Below the pieces are notes generated by a model. It saw only the letters and a program-made list of their open reading frames with translations. It did no database searches and was not told where the DNA came from. Positions 10,742 to 23,133 of a DNA stretch of 64,000 bases are shown here, piece by piece. The translations under genes and the position numbers were made by a program. This stretch comes from Psilocybe azurescens (Eukaryota > Basidiomycota > Agaricomycetes > Agaricales > Agrocybaceae), in NCBI GenBank assembly GCA_023853785.1, contig JAJIRX010000489.1:310001-374000 (forward strand), written 5' to 3'. The stretch's first letter is position 1. Every line of letters starts with the position of its first letter.

Positions 10742-11651
10742 ATGATTCTGTGTCCATCTGTATGTGCGTGCGCTGCGTGTAATAGATACTGTAGTAAACT
10801 AGGAGCCTGGATACTCAGGCGAAGTTCGGGCCAGTGTTCTTGTTCCTCTCTTTTCTTCTCGTACACTCGTCGACTTTCATTTCGTTTCTTTTCTCTTGCT
10901 CTGTACATTACTTATATTTGGTGCTCTGTTACTTATACATGCTATTATTTTGTAGATATCCCTCACCCATTCACTCATTGTACATAGAAATCGCCATTGA
11001 TTGTATTTATATCCAGTATGTAGTCTCATACCCGTGAGCCTGTTATCTGTGATCATGAAACCTCAAACTTAGCCGTAAGCGTTCAAGTTCTAACCAGTTA
11101 AGCTACTTACACCCGCTGACACACATATAAGTAAATCGTGGGCCAATTAGAATCGACATCAAATTCAAAGCAGCTTTTGACCAATGAAAACACGACAGCA
11201 AAGATTGAATGACGATGTTGCCAAAAAAAAATCAAAAAAGGTTTCAGCTTGAAAAAGTGCAAAAAAAGTGAAAAAAAGGTGGTGTGTATTGTGCATGCAA
11301 TATGTATATTCTAACGGGAGTCTTCCAGAAGCGACGACGGATCATGTGCACGAGGAGCGCCGCCCAGATGTGATATCGATGGCGGAGATCATGAATCAAG
11401 AACTGAACAACGATCGAGTTATCGAGTTATCGAGTATCAAGTACCGTATGGAGTGCCGAGATAATATTGAAGTTGAGTTGTTTATTCGCACATGTCAGAG
11501 TAAAAAAAAAGAGAGTAAGAAACAAAGAAGATGAAAAAGTAAAGTGAGAGAGCGAGCGAGCGAGGGAAACGTTAAAACATAACATAAAGAAGTGCTAGCG
11601 TATGAGGATGGGGGAGCGGAATGGCACAGTTCGTCTGTTCGTCATTACGAC
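10742..11651. other. Intergenic, AT-rich, no gene seen
   Basis: This is the 3' flank of gene B and of the convergent Ran gene. It contains pyrimidine-rich stretches (10840-10900) and poly-A tracts (11222-11280). A short stretch near 11075-11110 resembles a tRNA D arm on the minus strand, but no full cloverleaf forms. Confidence 0.5.
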
Positions 11652-12879
11652 TAGAGGTCTTCGTCGTCCTCGGGGAGAGGGACAGCCTCGGCCTATGATA
11701 ATGATCATGATGAATGAGCTAACAGGATCGCATAATAATATAAAGGGTGTTACTCACCCGCTTCAACTCCCTCAGCGTATTGGGCCATCAGGTTCTGGTC
11801 AACGGAGACCTCAGCGGGGGCAAGCGCGGGGGCAGCGACGAACTCCAAAGTGGGGTTTCTGAGTGGAGTGCGAGTGTGATGAGTTCATGGATTGGAGATA
11901 GTCACGGAGAAATCGAAATGAAATGTGAAATGATTACTCACCCGACGAGTTTCCTTGCCAGCCACAGGAAGGGCTTCTCAAAGTTGTAGTTGGACTTTGC
12001 TGAAATCTCAAAGTACTGGAGGTTCTTCTTTCTGTGGAAAGTGACAGCGCCGGTCTTCACTTTACGCTCCTAAATCACGATGTCAACCAAACCCATAAAC
12101 GCGATCAGATAAAGCACGCAAGGAAAACACAGGCGAACTGTACCGACCTTGATGTCGACCTTGTTTCCGCAAAGCACGATGGGGATGTTCTCGCAGACGC
12201 GCTCGAGGTCACGATGCCAGTTGGGGACGTTTTTGTAGGTGATGCGCGAGGTGACATCGAACATGATGATGCCGCACTGGCCCTGGATGTAGTACCCATC
12301 TCTGAGCCCACCAAACTTCTCCTGTCCAGCGGTATCCCACACGTTGAAGCAGATCGTGCCAAAGTTGGTGGAGAACTGGAGAGGGTGGACCTCGACACCG
12401 AGAGTAGCTGTACAAAAGAAAAACGAACGAGGTCAGGACAAAGCCTTGTTGACTCGCGTGTTCGAAACACGGGCACAGGGCGCGATTCCGAACGCGATTT
12501 CTGGCAGAGAAAGAGCATTGCGCACCGATGTATTTCTTTTCGAATTCACCGGTCAAATGGCGCTGCGAGATGGGGGAGATCAGCACGCGATCTTTTGCGA
12601 GACAAAGGGACAAGGATGGGGTGCATGGCGTACCTTGACGAAAGTGGTTTTGCCGGTTCCTCCATCGCCGACTATATTTGCGGAGGATGTGTTATATGAG
12701 AGAAGAGACGGCAGAGAGTCGGTTGCGAGAGAGAAGGGTGATAGCGATGAAGACGATTTGAACATCGATCAAGAAAGAGAGGCAGTTGGCGCGTTAGAAA
12801 GCTGGCAAAAAGAAGAAAAAAGGGCTCCTTGGAACGCACCGAGGACGAGCTTGAAGGTGGGGATGGTTTGTTCAGACAT
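11652..12879 (-). CDS. Ran small GTPase (nuclear transport), with an apparent 1-nt insertion
   Basis: Ran/Gsp1 GTPase, which drives nucleocytoplasmic transport and spindle assembly. Seven exons on the minus strand: 12879-12840, 12671-12634, 12562-12526, 12407-12148, 12069-11942, 11858-11758 and 11693-11652. Visible motifs are the P-loop [11 protein letters not shown], switch [11 protein letters not shown], switch [18 protein letters not shown], the specificity motifs NKVD and [14 protein letters not shown], and the acidic C-terminus PLPEDDEDL. In the sixth exon CCC at 11769-11771 has one base too many. Removing it turns AEGVE into the family's AEELKR, joins in frame to [13 protein letters not shown], and gives 645 nt (214 residues, normal length). 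No lipidation Cys is present, as expected for Ran. Confidence 0.95.
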
Positions 12880-14064
12880 GGTAAATGGAGTTGGGAGAGG
12901 TAAGTGGTCAAGATGAGAGTCTCGTTCAAAGAAAATCTACACCCAGATAAGGTTTGGGCCCAAAGTTCTACATATCCTGAAAAGGAAACAAAAACGGACC
13001 CGTTTCCTCACTTTTCACTCACGATGACTCTTTTATCCGATTTCTGACTCTTGCCCTGCCACTCCTTCAATCTCGATCATCTCTGCAACGAGATTTCGTG
13101 ACTACCATTGCGCATCATCCTAGCAATGACTTTGACTGAAAAAAGTCCCATCTTACCCACATCGCATTGTCTTAAGCATTCTATCCCATTCCTGTCAGCG
13201 TGTCACTGTCGGGCTATCATATGAGAGCAGCATCAATTATATTATGGCTTTCATCGTGCAGCAGTTCGTCGTTGCCCGATCCTCTTCGCGTCTATGCGTA
13301 CTCTGCACTTCCATTTATCGATGTAATTATGCTGTTCCATGTCAATGGCTACAGGACCATGACCATCTACCGTCTAATCTGTCCAATCTACTGTCGCTAC
13401 GCTTGCTTCTGGTTCAGCGACTCACGGTGTTCAAGAGATCAGTGCAAACCCAAATAAACTATTGTCAATCCCAAGGTCTCAGTAAGCACAAGCACCAACC
13501 CAACATCCCAAAAATGATTGCAGTAATTGGCATGGTATATAATAATCGTTCCAAAAATCATATACAGACGTGACATGTATGTAGGCGAGCAAAAGAAAGA
13601 GAGAGAGATGGAACTTGAATCGAGGAAAAGGTAAAAAAAAAAAAGGAGTGGCAGTATTAGGGAAATTTTGAAAAAGAAAAGAGCACAATAATGGAAGGGT
13701 TGATTTGCGGGTATAAAAAATGTTAAAAAAAGAAAAGGCAAGACAAGACATCACTGAACCCCAGGTGTTGGAAAATGATACCTAGAGACAGAGGATGCGG
13801 AAGAGGAGGAAGAGGAAGAGGGGAAAGACGGAAGAGACGAGAGATTATCTGAGAGTTGCAAGAGAGCGTGAGGGGTTGTAGTGCGTAAGGACGTATGTAT
13901 GATAGGTGTGAACGTTGTTGAATAACACAATTCAAAAATAAAAGAACCAGAAACCAATAAAAGACAGAAAGGAAAAGCTGAGCAGAAAAAAGAGACAATC
14001 TTCGATGCGGACAGACGACCACCATCCCATCCCATCCATCCATTCTCACTCAGGCCTTCAGCTT
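12880..14064. other. Intergenic between Ran and casein kinase genes
   Basis: This holds the Ran 5' region and the 3' region of the casein kinase gene. The stretch 13600-13990 is strongly purine-rich on the plus strand (many AAAGA and GGAAGA tracts), a composition common in untranslated regions. No coding sequence is convincing. Confidence 0.5.
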
Positions 14065-16502
14065 CTAACACCGACACGTCAGAATCTTCAAGAACGACGG
14101 CTTGTGCTGCACATCATCCTCATGCATCTGGCCCTGATAATCCTGCGCAACACCCACATCCCCACCCATCGCCCGTACATGGCTCACAGCAGCAACAGGC
14201 GCACCCGCACCGACCCCACCCAGACTCGACACCATCGGCGATGTCCGCCCATACCCCTGCTGCTGCTGCTGCTGCTGCTGCTGGGCCTTATACAGCTCCT
14301 GCTGCTGCGCGTACTCATACCCCGCACCTATACCCCCACCCGCATACGGATGCCCCTGCTGCTGCTGCTGCTGCTGCAGTCCAGAGTTCCGCTGTGGCTG
14401 GAGCGTATTTCCAATAGGAATATGTGCCTGCGCCTGCGCCGAGTGTGGCGTGAGCTGCCCCGGTGTGAGCACCCCAGGCACTTTGCGCTGCTGCCGCGAG
14501 CCATGGCGCACGAGCGCAGGCGATGGCGGGATGACGACTCCTCCGCCCGGACCACCAGGCTGCTGCTGTTGCGCCTGCGAGCGCCGCCGGTCGTCCCGCT
14601 CTCTGCGCCTGTCTGCGTGGTGTGCGTTCTCGTTCTGCACCCGTGCGAGCATCTGACTCTGGTTCTGAATGATGAGAAGAAATCACGAGAATAGATTATT
14701 TCGTAAATGAATTTGAAATTGCGAGAGTTGAGAGGTACGAACCACAGATGCTTCCCATCCTTTCCCATCTAGATCACCAACAGAAAAAAAAGAAAAGGAC
14801 AAGAATCAGTCACAATCCCCCCTTGATCGAGGAACGAGCTAAACGACAAACACACCATTAAGAAGGTTCCAGTCAAACACCCCATCGTCCACATCGCCAC
14901 TGCTCCTCAGCACCTTTGTAAAAAGCTCTCTCAAGAAATCATAGTCCGGCGTCTCCTCGAACCCCAACTTCCTCACATAATTGAGATATATACCAAATTC
15001 CTCTGCAAAAAAATAAAAATAAAAATAATTGGGAGTAAGTAGGTAAATCATATAAATCAATCCCATCCCGAAATTCCCTTAAACAAGCTTTCGATGGCTT
15101 ACCTGGGAAGCCCTCGCAAAGCTCTTTGATCGGAGTGGTCTGCTTCTTTTCCCCGATCTTTTCATATTTCTGCTTGTTGGTAGCGGCTTTAAGACCCTGC
15201 CATGGCAGGCTTCCTCGTAGGAAGTACATAAACACATGACCAAGCGCCTCCAGATCGTCTCTCCGCGATTGTTCTAAGTAAATAATAAACAGCAAGCTTT
15301 GCATCAGCCTGACTGCGATCTTCCAATCGCAAACGCACAACGTATAGTCTGCAGCGGCTGCCAGCCGCAGCCGCAGCCGCAGACCTCGACGTCGAAAACA
15401 CGCACCTCGTCCCAGATGGGTGTTGATGCTCATGTACCGAGCGGTCCCGCTTAGACTCTTCCTCTCCCTGTAAGGAATATGCTGTTTTGTCTTTGGATCC
15501 CGAAACTGCTTCGCCATGCCGAAATCCACAACGTGTACAGCTGCAAAGTTATATAAGCATTAAATAACAGTAAAGAAAATTCGGTAAAACGAGTAAGAAC
15601 CCGCGCGCGATTAGCGCGAAACTAGAAAGAAACAGGGGGGAAAGCAAACTATAATAAATAAATAAAACTCACTATTCGCCCCCTTTGTCCCTGGGCGACC
15701 GATGAGGAAGTTATCGGGCTTGATGTCTCTGTAGATGAGGTTCTTCTCGTGGATCGTCTGTACCCTGTAAAGCTGGAACACATGGCAAAAAAAAAAAAAA
15801 AAAACGACGTCAGAACCCGAAACGCCCACATCGATCGCGGGGGCAAGTACAACGGCGAACGCACCATCTGCTTCGCAGCCATGCACACGGTCTTGATTGA
15901 GAACTTGCGTCCGCACATATCGAACAAATCCTCCAAGCTCGGCCCTAGCAAATCGATAACGAGGATGTTGTGCAGGCCCTCCTGTCCGAAGTGGTATATC
16001 TGCGGTATCCCGGCTGTACATGCGGTTTTAGAAGAACGTCGGTCGCCATGATGATGATGGTTAAAAAGGCAGAGGGAGACAGAGAGAAAGACAGGAGTAT
16101 GTGAGTGGGGATTGGGGGCGGGGGAGAATAGAAGGAAAGGACTGACTGCATCCAGCCAATATGCGATATGAGCGACATTCGTCTCGGAGCTGGGGCGCTT
16201 CAGCTTTTCTTGGTTCCTGCGAATCGGGGGATGCATTTTCAGTGGGGTGTGGTCATGGGGCAGGCTGGAGACCCAGCGGCAACAACGCACAAATTTGATG
16301 GCTACGGTCTGGGAGTTGAGCAAATTAGTGCCTATGCGTTCGAGCGATGTCAGTTCGCCGTTAAAGCAGAGAGAAAGCAGATGGAGGAGTAGTAAGGACC
16401 TTCAAAGATGACACCGAAGGAGCCTTCGCCTATTTTCTTGCCAACGCGATAGTGGACGCCGACAAGATTTGAAGTAGAAGAGGGATGTGAGTGTGAGGCC
16501 AT
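14065..16502 (-). CDS. Casein kinase I, Yck type, with Gln-rich tail and terminal Cys-Arg-Cys
   Basis: Serine/threonine kinase of the CK1 family, subgroup of fungal Yck1/2. It starts [20 protein letters not shown], then the Gly loop [38 protein letters not shown], and [12 protein letters not shown]. The catalytic loop is [15 protein letters not shown], the DFG motif is VVDFGMAKQ, and [19 protein letters not shown] and the C-lobe [20 protein letters not shown] follow. About ten exons are split by 45-240-nt introns. The roughly 195-residue tail (14652-14065) is disordered, with several poly-Gln runs encoded by CTG repeats on the plus strand (about 14258-14285 and 14354-14380). The protein ends ILTCRC. 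Yck kinases are anchored to the plasma membrane by palmitoylated C-terminal cysteines, and the two Cys here could serve that role (inference). Confidence 0.92.
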
Positions 16503-16707
16503 TGTTCAAGAGAGTGTGCAAGGGTGATAATAGGGCCTGAGCGGCCTGCTATTAGTTTGTAGCACTGAAAGTCAAGAGCCAAATCCAAACAGCCAGGTCC
16601 CTGTCAATCCAACTCCGCCCTAAATTGGCCTAGCTCTACTTTTATATACACATCACAATTTCTATATACCATTTATACTTCTTACAGATCATATACTACT
16701 TATCCTA

Positions 16708-19582
16708 TTACATCTTCCAGCCCATGAATCCTATTCCCAAAGCCCCTGAAATCAATACAGTCAACAAAGTCCACTTCCTGATCTTGTCCATCTTCCTTTC
16801 CCTCTCCCATGCTTCTGCCCCTACTCCACGGAAGAGCTCCCACTTTGGGCGGCGGCAAAACCACCAAAATAGGGCAACGGGTCCGGGGAAGGTAGCAACA
16901 ATCCGCGTCTTGCTGTTCCTCCCCGCTTGGTAATACGACACGCAGTCCGTCCACACCGATGTCTGGAGGCGTCTCTGCAGCCAATCGTTGTACTCCACCG
17001 TGGCCTCTTCTGTGATTTCAAAAGACTTGGCTTTCCCATCGAGCACTGGCCGGATGAGCTGCAGTGCAAAGTTGATCTAATTCAATCCCCATTCAAGGAC
17101 CCGCCGTCAGCACTGCCTCTTGCGTTCTTCACGCGAATGTGAGAGAAACCCACCTGTGCTTCTTCGCTGAATATAACCGATGCATGCCCAGACGCAACAT
17201 TCGGTCCTTGAAAAAGACAGTACAATCAGCGCTCTCCGCAGCCAAAACAACAATAGTTTCTTTCGGCTCTTACCCAATAACAAAAATTGATTCGGGAATC
17301 CAGGAACACATGACCCGACATACGCAAAAGCTCCTCCTTTGCTTTCAAAGTATTCATGGATCGTCGTTCCCTTGCTGCCACGGACCTTGAGCTGCGTGGC
17401 TTCCTATTTCCCGTCACCGTCGTCATCGAATACCGGAAATTAAGCATCCCTGAGATGACTCACAGTTGAATATCCAGTGCCGAACACGATCACATCTAAA
17501 GGAATAATTTCCCTGTCTTCATCTTCACACCCTTCTCAACAATACTATCGATAGCGTCCCACTTGATGCTGACATTGGCTTGTTTCAGAGAAGAAAGATA
17601 GCCTGGATCGATGATAATTCGCTTGCATCCGGGAGCTGTCAGTCCAAAATATCGTCAACATCATCGAAGAATCACAAGCACAGTCGGAACGTACCATAAT
17701 TTGGAATTAAATTGTTAACCTCTTCTTTTGGTGCTTTATGCTTGATATACGCCGTAAATTCCTATGATCGGTTCGAGCATCAACACCTGTTATATATCCC
17801 ATAACATGAAGCGCCTGCGCAGACCTTTCTCACGATATTCAGCAGTAGCTTGTTGCTCTTACGGAAAGCCAAAAATCCGATATCCGACTGCAATTCACCA
17901 TTAGCAGGAAGTGCGAAAAGATGGAGAAATGGAAAGCCTACTCTGGCCATGAGGAAATTGCGATACCACCGCAAGACAAGGGGTACATTGGCGAAAATCC
18001 ACTGCACCCACTTGGGATAACGGTAGTTTCCCTGCCATGAAATACCAATTAGTTACACTACAGCCAGGCCATAAATAAGGTTGTAGCACTCACCCTTGGA
18101 GCAAACCACTGTGGTGTCCGACAGAAATTGACGATTTGTACCGATGGATCTTTTGAAATCTCCGGTATCAACTGGGCCCTATCATAATATAACCAGAACA
18201 TCAGTCCACAAAAATCTATAAAAAAATGAATGAATAAACATACGCAGAACAACCATTCCCAATGACCCCAACCCTTTTCTTATGCAGCACAACATCATGC
18301 CTCCAGCGCGCCGAATGGAAGAGGTCCCCTTTAAAGGTCTCCCGCCCGCCCACATCACTGGGATACAACGGCGCCTGGAATCCCCCAATCGCCCAAAACA
18401 CCACCTCCGCCTCCACCTTCGTAATCCTTCCCGTCCCCTCCCCATTGTCTTCCCCGTCACCACCACTATCAAACCCGCCAGACACATCCTCCACCTCCAA
18501 CGTATACCGCTGCGTCTCATTACTCCACACCGCCCCGCGCACGCTCGCGCTGAGCACCGTACGCCTTGCCAAATCGTGTTTATGCCACAGGTTCTCCCAG
18601 TACGCGCGCAGCTCGGGCTGCGTCGCGTAGAATGTCTGCCAGCGCGGGTTGAGGTCCGAGGAGAGGGAATACCAGTGGCCTGGGACGTCCGAGCCGCAGC
18701 CCTAGAAAATGGGAATGAGAAAAGATGATGAGTGTTGATTTTTTGTGTTTTAAGATGAGAATGAGGGCGAAGGGAATTGAGTACGCGTCCGTCCGAGACG
18801 AGTCTCGGTTCCAGTAGATATTGTTCGGCAGGTATATCATTGGACACAGCGAGCGACAGAGGGATCACACGACGACTTCAACTTAAAGAACTGAACACTT
18901 ACAGGATATGTATTATCCTATGGAAATTAAGTATCAGATCAGCATAACGGATCACAAAGAAAAATTAAGCAAATACGTACTCTCCATGTCCCGCCTACAG
19001 AGTCGGCTCGTTCATATATCTAGAAGCCAAGATCGAGTCAATAAATTAGAAGTCCAATGCATACGTAAAAGGAAGACAGGAAGGAAGACACTCTTGACTC
19101 GAGAGCAGGAGAGCGTGACACGCACCGTGAAGTTCTCGAAGCCGAGTTTAGTCTTAAGCCCAATAGCAGCAGCGATCCCTGCCAATCTGTAATGAGGCGC
19201 CCATGGCGGTATGGCAGCAATTAGTACCGATGAAATTAATACCCCCTCGAAACCCGAAACCACATGGAGCGAAAGAGACGCGCAGCGGAGGTTGTATATG
19301 GTTGTCAGAGACGCTCAGCGCTCAGCAACCGCATTGAAGCTGAAGGGCGAGGCAATCATGTGCAGGAGCTGTGTCGACTTGACACCAATGACCTCTTTGT
19401 AGTATTATGAACGCTCCGAGATAGTTCATCGCAGGCAGCGCGAATACGCGGACGTCGAAGAAGAGAGAAAAGCAACGCGCAAAAGAGTTAAAATGCAACG
19501 CACCCAGCGCCTACGATCACCACATGTGGACCTTTGTCCCCGTTCCTCTTCCTGCGCCTTCTGCTTTAGCTCCAGCAGCCAT
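16708..19582 (-). CDS. Flavin-containing (Baeyer-Villiger type) monooxygenase with C-terminal membrane anchor
   Basis: FAD/NAD(P)H-dependent monooxygenase of the cyclohexanone / 4-hydroxyacetophenone monooxygenase group. The FAD Rossmann motif is split by an intron: HVVIVGAG (exon ending 19504) joins LAGIAAAIGLKTKLGFENF (19186-19125). Then come IYERADSVGGTWR, DNTYP, CGSDVPGHWYSLSSDLNP, FWAIGGFQAPLYPSD, and KGDLFHSARWRHDVVLHKK with the NADPH-site RVGVIGNGCSA. PGCKRIIIDPGYLSSL and IVFGTGYST follow, then YVGSCVPGFPNQFLLLGPN. The tail WTLLTVLISGALGIGFMGW is a hydrophobic helix, suggesting an ER-type anchor. The start at 19582 (MAAGAKAEGAGRG) needs one base to join the Rossmann exon, so the N-terminus is tentative. 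The first intron is about 320 nt, long for this genome. The substrate cannot be inferred. Confidence 0.85.
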
Positions 19583-21247
19583 CAGTCGACGAGAATGAAT
19601 CCTTCAATCGTAACTGTTAAACCAAGAAGAGGAAACAGCAACGCAGCAATTGAAGGCCAAGCAATAACAAGAAAAAGCAATCTGCAAGCCAGCAAGCCCT
19701 AAGCAACGTTCAAGTCAAGAGAAAGGCAAGCACGTCAGCAATATCCATGATTCAGGAACTTCAAGATATATATCCCGAAAACTTTCCAGTGGCGGCCCTG
19801 GCTGGTTACCGCTGCGGAAAAGCCGACTGCTCCTTCCAAGTTCCATGGAAAAGATCATCAGAGATCAATGATCATCCCAACTTGCAAGCCCCGCAAGCCC
19901 CATGCCGTTTTCAACTGAGAAGTCAAGTGAATATTTGAATGGTGACCAGCAGCCAATGCACTGCGGGGGCCTGCGGTGGCGATCCCAGCCCTGTCAAAAG
20001 AACCAACGAAAACAGTTGAAAACCGCTCAAGACACACTGGGCAATCGTAAAAATAGTAATCTTATGGCATATGATTTCTGGGCCACGGCCCTTTACGAAG
20101 TGTTCGTGACATAAAATAATTTTTGCCGGTCTGACACCTCAGTTGAGGCACAGCAATGATCTATGTAGAATTGCATGTACGGGTTAGACATGGATGCAGT
20201 GCGACTTAATAGAATGCAGGACTACAGTTGAAATATTTAATTTTACCAGTCCCAATACAGCTAAACACCAGGCTGCGGTGCACACCGCAGATGATATTCC
20301 CAGACAGAGTCGGGTGCAGAGAGCAACGTAATATTTATCCACGGCATCACAATCGAGTAGAACTTCTACAAGTACTGAGAAAGTAGGGTGTTATCGCTCC
20401 AATTTTAATTATCACATGTAGATGAACGAGAAAACAGTATCATGAACGCGCATGCGACTGTGTGAGTTGAGGACGAAGAGATAATTACCAAGGTTGGAAG
20501 AAGGCCGAAAGAAAAGCCTCGTCGAGAAAAAAAGAGACAGTGGCAAGAAACTCTAAAAGAGGGGCGCACGTCGCTGCCAAAAAGGACAAGTCTTAGTTAG
20601 ACCCTAATACAACAGCTGTCAGTGGGCGCCTACTGACCCCAGCCACTTCTCGAACCCAAAGAACAAGATAAGGAAAAGAAACCACCGAAATCCCCATAGA
20701 AAATCTCCAAAAGGTAATTCCGCAACAATGTGGGGAAATATCAAATTGCCAAGGAACAATGCCCATCGCCAAGCCCACTCTTACTCCAGTTGTCCTCTGT
20801 TCTTCACACTTGCTGAACTTTGCTGACTCTGTTCTAATGTCAGAACTTAGGACCGTCAACACTGCTAGGACTCAGAAAGGGTAAGTAAAGCGAGAGGATT
20901 CGATAACACACGATAAAAGCAAACGAACAAACACACAAAACAAACGTTAAAAGAGAGAACTTCGAAGGTGATATACTGTGATAATAAGTGGAGGGGGTTA
21001 GGAGGAAGGTCGAAGGAAAAAGAAGACGAAAACATTGATCATTGATCGTTGAAAGTATACACACGAATAAAAGAAAAAGAAAAAGAAAACAGAAAAGTAC
21101 AAAGCCATACACATAGCCAACAAACCGTTACACCCAGCACCCAACACACCCCACATCAAATCTCCAAAGAAAAAGAAAACAGTAAAAGCCAGTACATATT
21201 ATCCTTGTCGTCGACATGAGCACGAGCATGGCGAGAGCGGTCCAATC
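19583..21247. other. Intergenic, no gene recognised
   Basis: Only short overlapping ORFs without family features occur. A minus-strand ORF at 20862-20593 (89 codons) has no recognisable motif and is probably chance. The stretch 20870-21180 is A/G-rich and likely includes the 3' UTR of the GID4 gene. Confidence 0.45.
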
Positions 21248-22926
21248 TCAACGGAACTCGAAGCTCGAGCTAGTCTGCTCTGGAACATGAGCCAAGGACA
21301 GTTGTTGATATCTGCACGAAAAGGAAGCATTCGTCGTTAATAAATCAACCAATTCAGAGTCAAACTTTGAGGAAAATATTAAAAGGAAACTCCTTCTCAT
21401 GCCCGTTCAGAAGAGAAGAGCAAGAGCGAAAAAATGATATGAAAGTAAAAGAAGAGCGAAACTCGAAACTCACGGCTCAGAGTTTTGATGATAATAAAAC
21501 CCGCTCATAGTAGCGACCGCAGGGCTGACAGGCGCCAACGACGGGCCTCTCCTCCGCACACTCGACGTTCGTCGTGATCGGGACCGACCAGGCATTTTCA
21601 CCCGCGAGGGTGGAGACGACCACGGCCCCGGCAGATCGTCCATGTCCATATCCAAGTCCATGCCAATATCGAGGGCGTCCTCACTTTCAGGGGTCATAGG
21701 CATCTCATGATGCATATGTACATCATCGTGCTCGCGCTGCTGCTGCATGTTTTCCATCATCGCAGAATCCGAGTCCATAGCAGAGTCCGTCGAGGGCACC
21801 GTGGGCGTGGGTGATGCGGGTGTGACAGGTGGATTGAAGTCGACACATACATAGTAGAATCCTAACGCAAACGCACAGCATCAGCATCCATCATTCCTCT
21901 AAATTTGCGATGATAGACGGAATAGAATAAACCGACCTGCGAAGCTCGCGCCATTGATATCCTGTACCCGATGATCCGGAACCAAGAACCGTTCCTTCCA
22001 CCTCATAAACACAACGCCGCGATCCCTGTCCTCGAGAGTCATATGCGGACGCTGGGCTTCGTGCCTGATGTGTTTGAACGCGGGGAAGCGGGACCAGTGC
22101 ACGATGTCCTCATGCTGTGACGCCCCCAGTTCTGAGTGAGAAACCCATACCGATTCCCAATAATCTCGGCATCGAAATAAGTAGTCAGTTCTGGCCAATC
22201 ATCCGTCAACCCGCGGATCCTGAGATAGCCACATAAAGTCGACGCTGCGAAATTGACATCCTAGATAAATTCAAGGAATCAAGGGGGAAATTCACAGAGA
22301 AATATTCAGCTAACGGAAGTCGCAATCACACCATTGCAAGAGAGAGGGACGTACCACGATAGTCACGTTGACGTCGTAGCTGTTCCTACCGCTCTTTGCG
22401 TGCCTTGAAATGTGGCACCGGGGTAAAGACAGTGGTGCGCGCGGGTGCGAATGCGCTGACGGGTGACATCTACGAGCGGATCCAGATAGCCATAGCCATG
22501 CGTGCCAGCCGTCGCATGCTGGCGGGCGGGGGCAGCCTCGGAGGCAGACGGTGTGGACGAGAAGTGGTGTGGATGCCGATGCAGCGGCGATGGGGATGCG
22601 GGGGAGGCGATGGTGCACTGCAGAGCCGGCTTCTTTGATGATGATGATAAATAAGGGGTGGTCGGTGTGGGTGTGGGCGAATGGTAGGGAGTCGGGAGTT
22701 GCTCTAGGACCTGCTGGGGCTGTGTGACGATGGGCTCCTGAGTGCGCCTGGGGAGGGGGATATGGGGGTCATGTTCGATTCTTGGCTGAGCGGCGGACGG
22801 ACGACATGTGGTGCAGTAGAGAGAGGCGGCCGGGTCGACGAGGGTGGACTGGCAGGAGTAGCAGAGCTTGGTCTGTGAGTCTGGCTGGTGCTCGGGCGGG
22901 TGCTGTGCGTATTGTTCTGAAGGCAT
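21248..22926 (-). CDS. GID4/Vid24, substrate receptor of the GID (CTLH) ubiquitin ligase; two apparent 1-nt deletions
   Basis: GID4 recognises Pro/N-degrons and recruits gluconeogenic enzymes to the GID E3 ligase. The long N-terminal part (MPSEQYAQHPPEHQPDSQTK) holds a small CX2C...CX2C cluster (CYSCQ, CTTC) and a Pro/Ser-rich linker. The Vid24 beta-barrel follows: YPGATFQGTQKSGRNSYDV, CGYLRIRGLTDDWPELTTYF, AEIIG, HEDIVHWSRFPAFKHIR, DRGVVFMRWKERFLVPDH and INGASFAGFYY. The end LSLAHVPEQ-EFR* matches the family C-terminus. Between FYY and the end lies a Met/Asp-rich insert of about 100 residues. Two single-base gaps must be filled: in the T3 run at 22395-22397 and in the C5 run at 22123-22127. 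Both restore strictly conserved blocks. Confidence 0.88.
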
Positions 22927-23133
22927 GGTGTGGGGAACAGACAACAAACTCAGAGCACGGAGTTCCACACAGCAAATACAAATGCACGTGCCCTCAATTC
23001 CAAATCAATCCAGTCCACTCTTTATCATCTCTCTTTTAAGTAGGCGCTTGTACACACATAGATCTATCGTATATCCTCTACACACACCGACTAAATTAAT
23101 CCATTCCATATAGAAATGTAAACTTGACAGCTT

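Noticed and set aside
11060..11125. Possible tRNA on the minus strand (GTAGCTTAACTGGTTAGA resembles a D arm)
   Set aside because: No matching acceptor, anticodon or T stems could be folded; at most a decayed tRNA-derived fragment.
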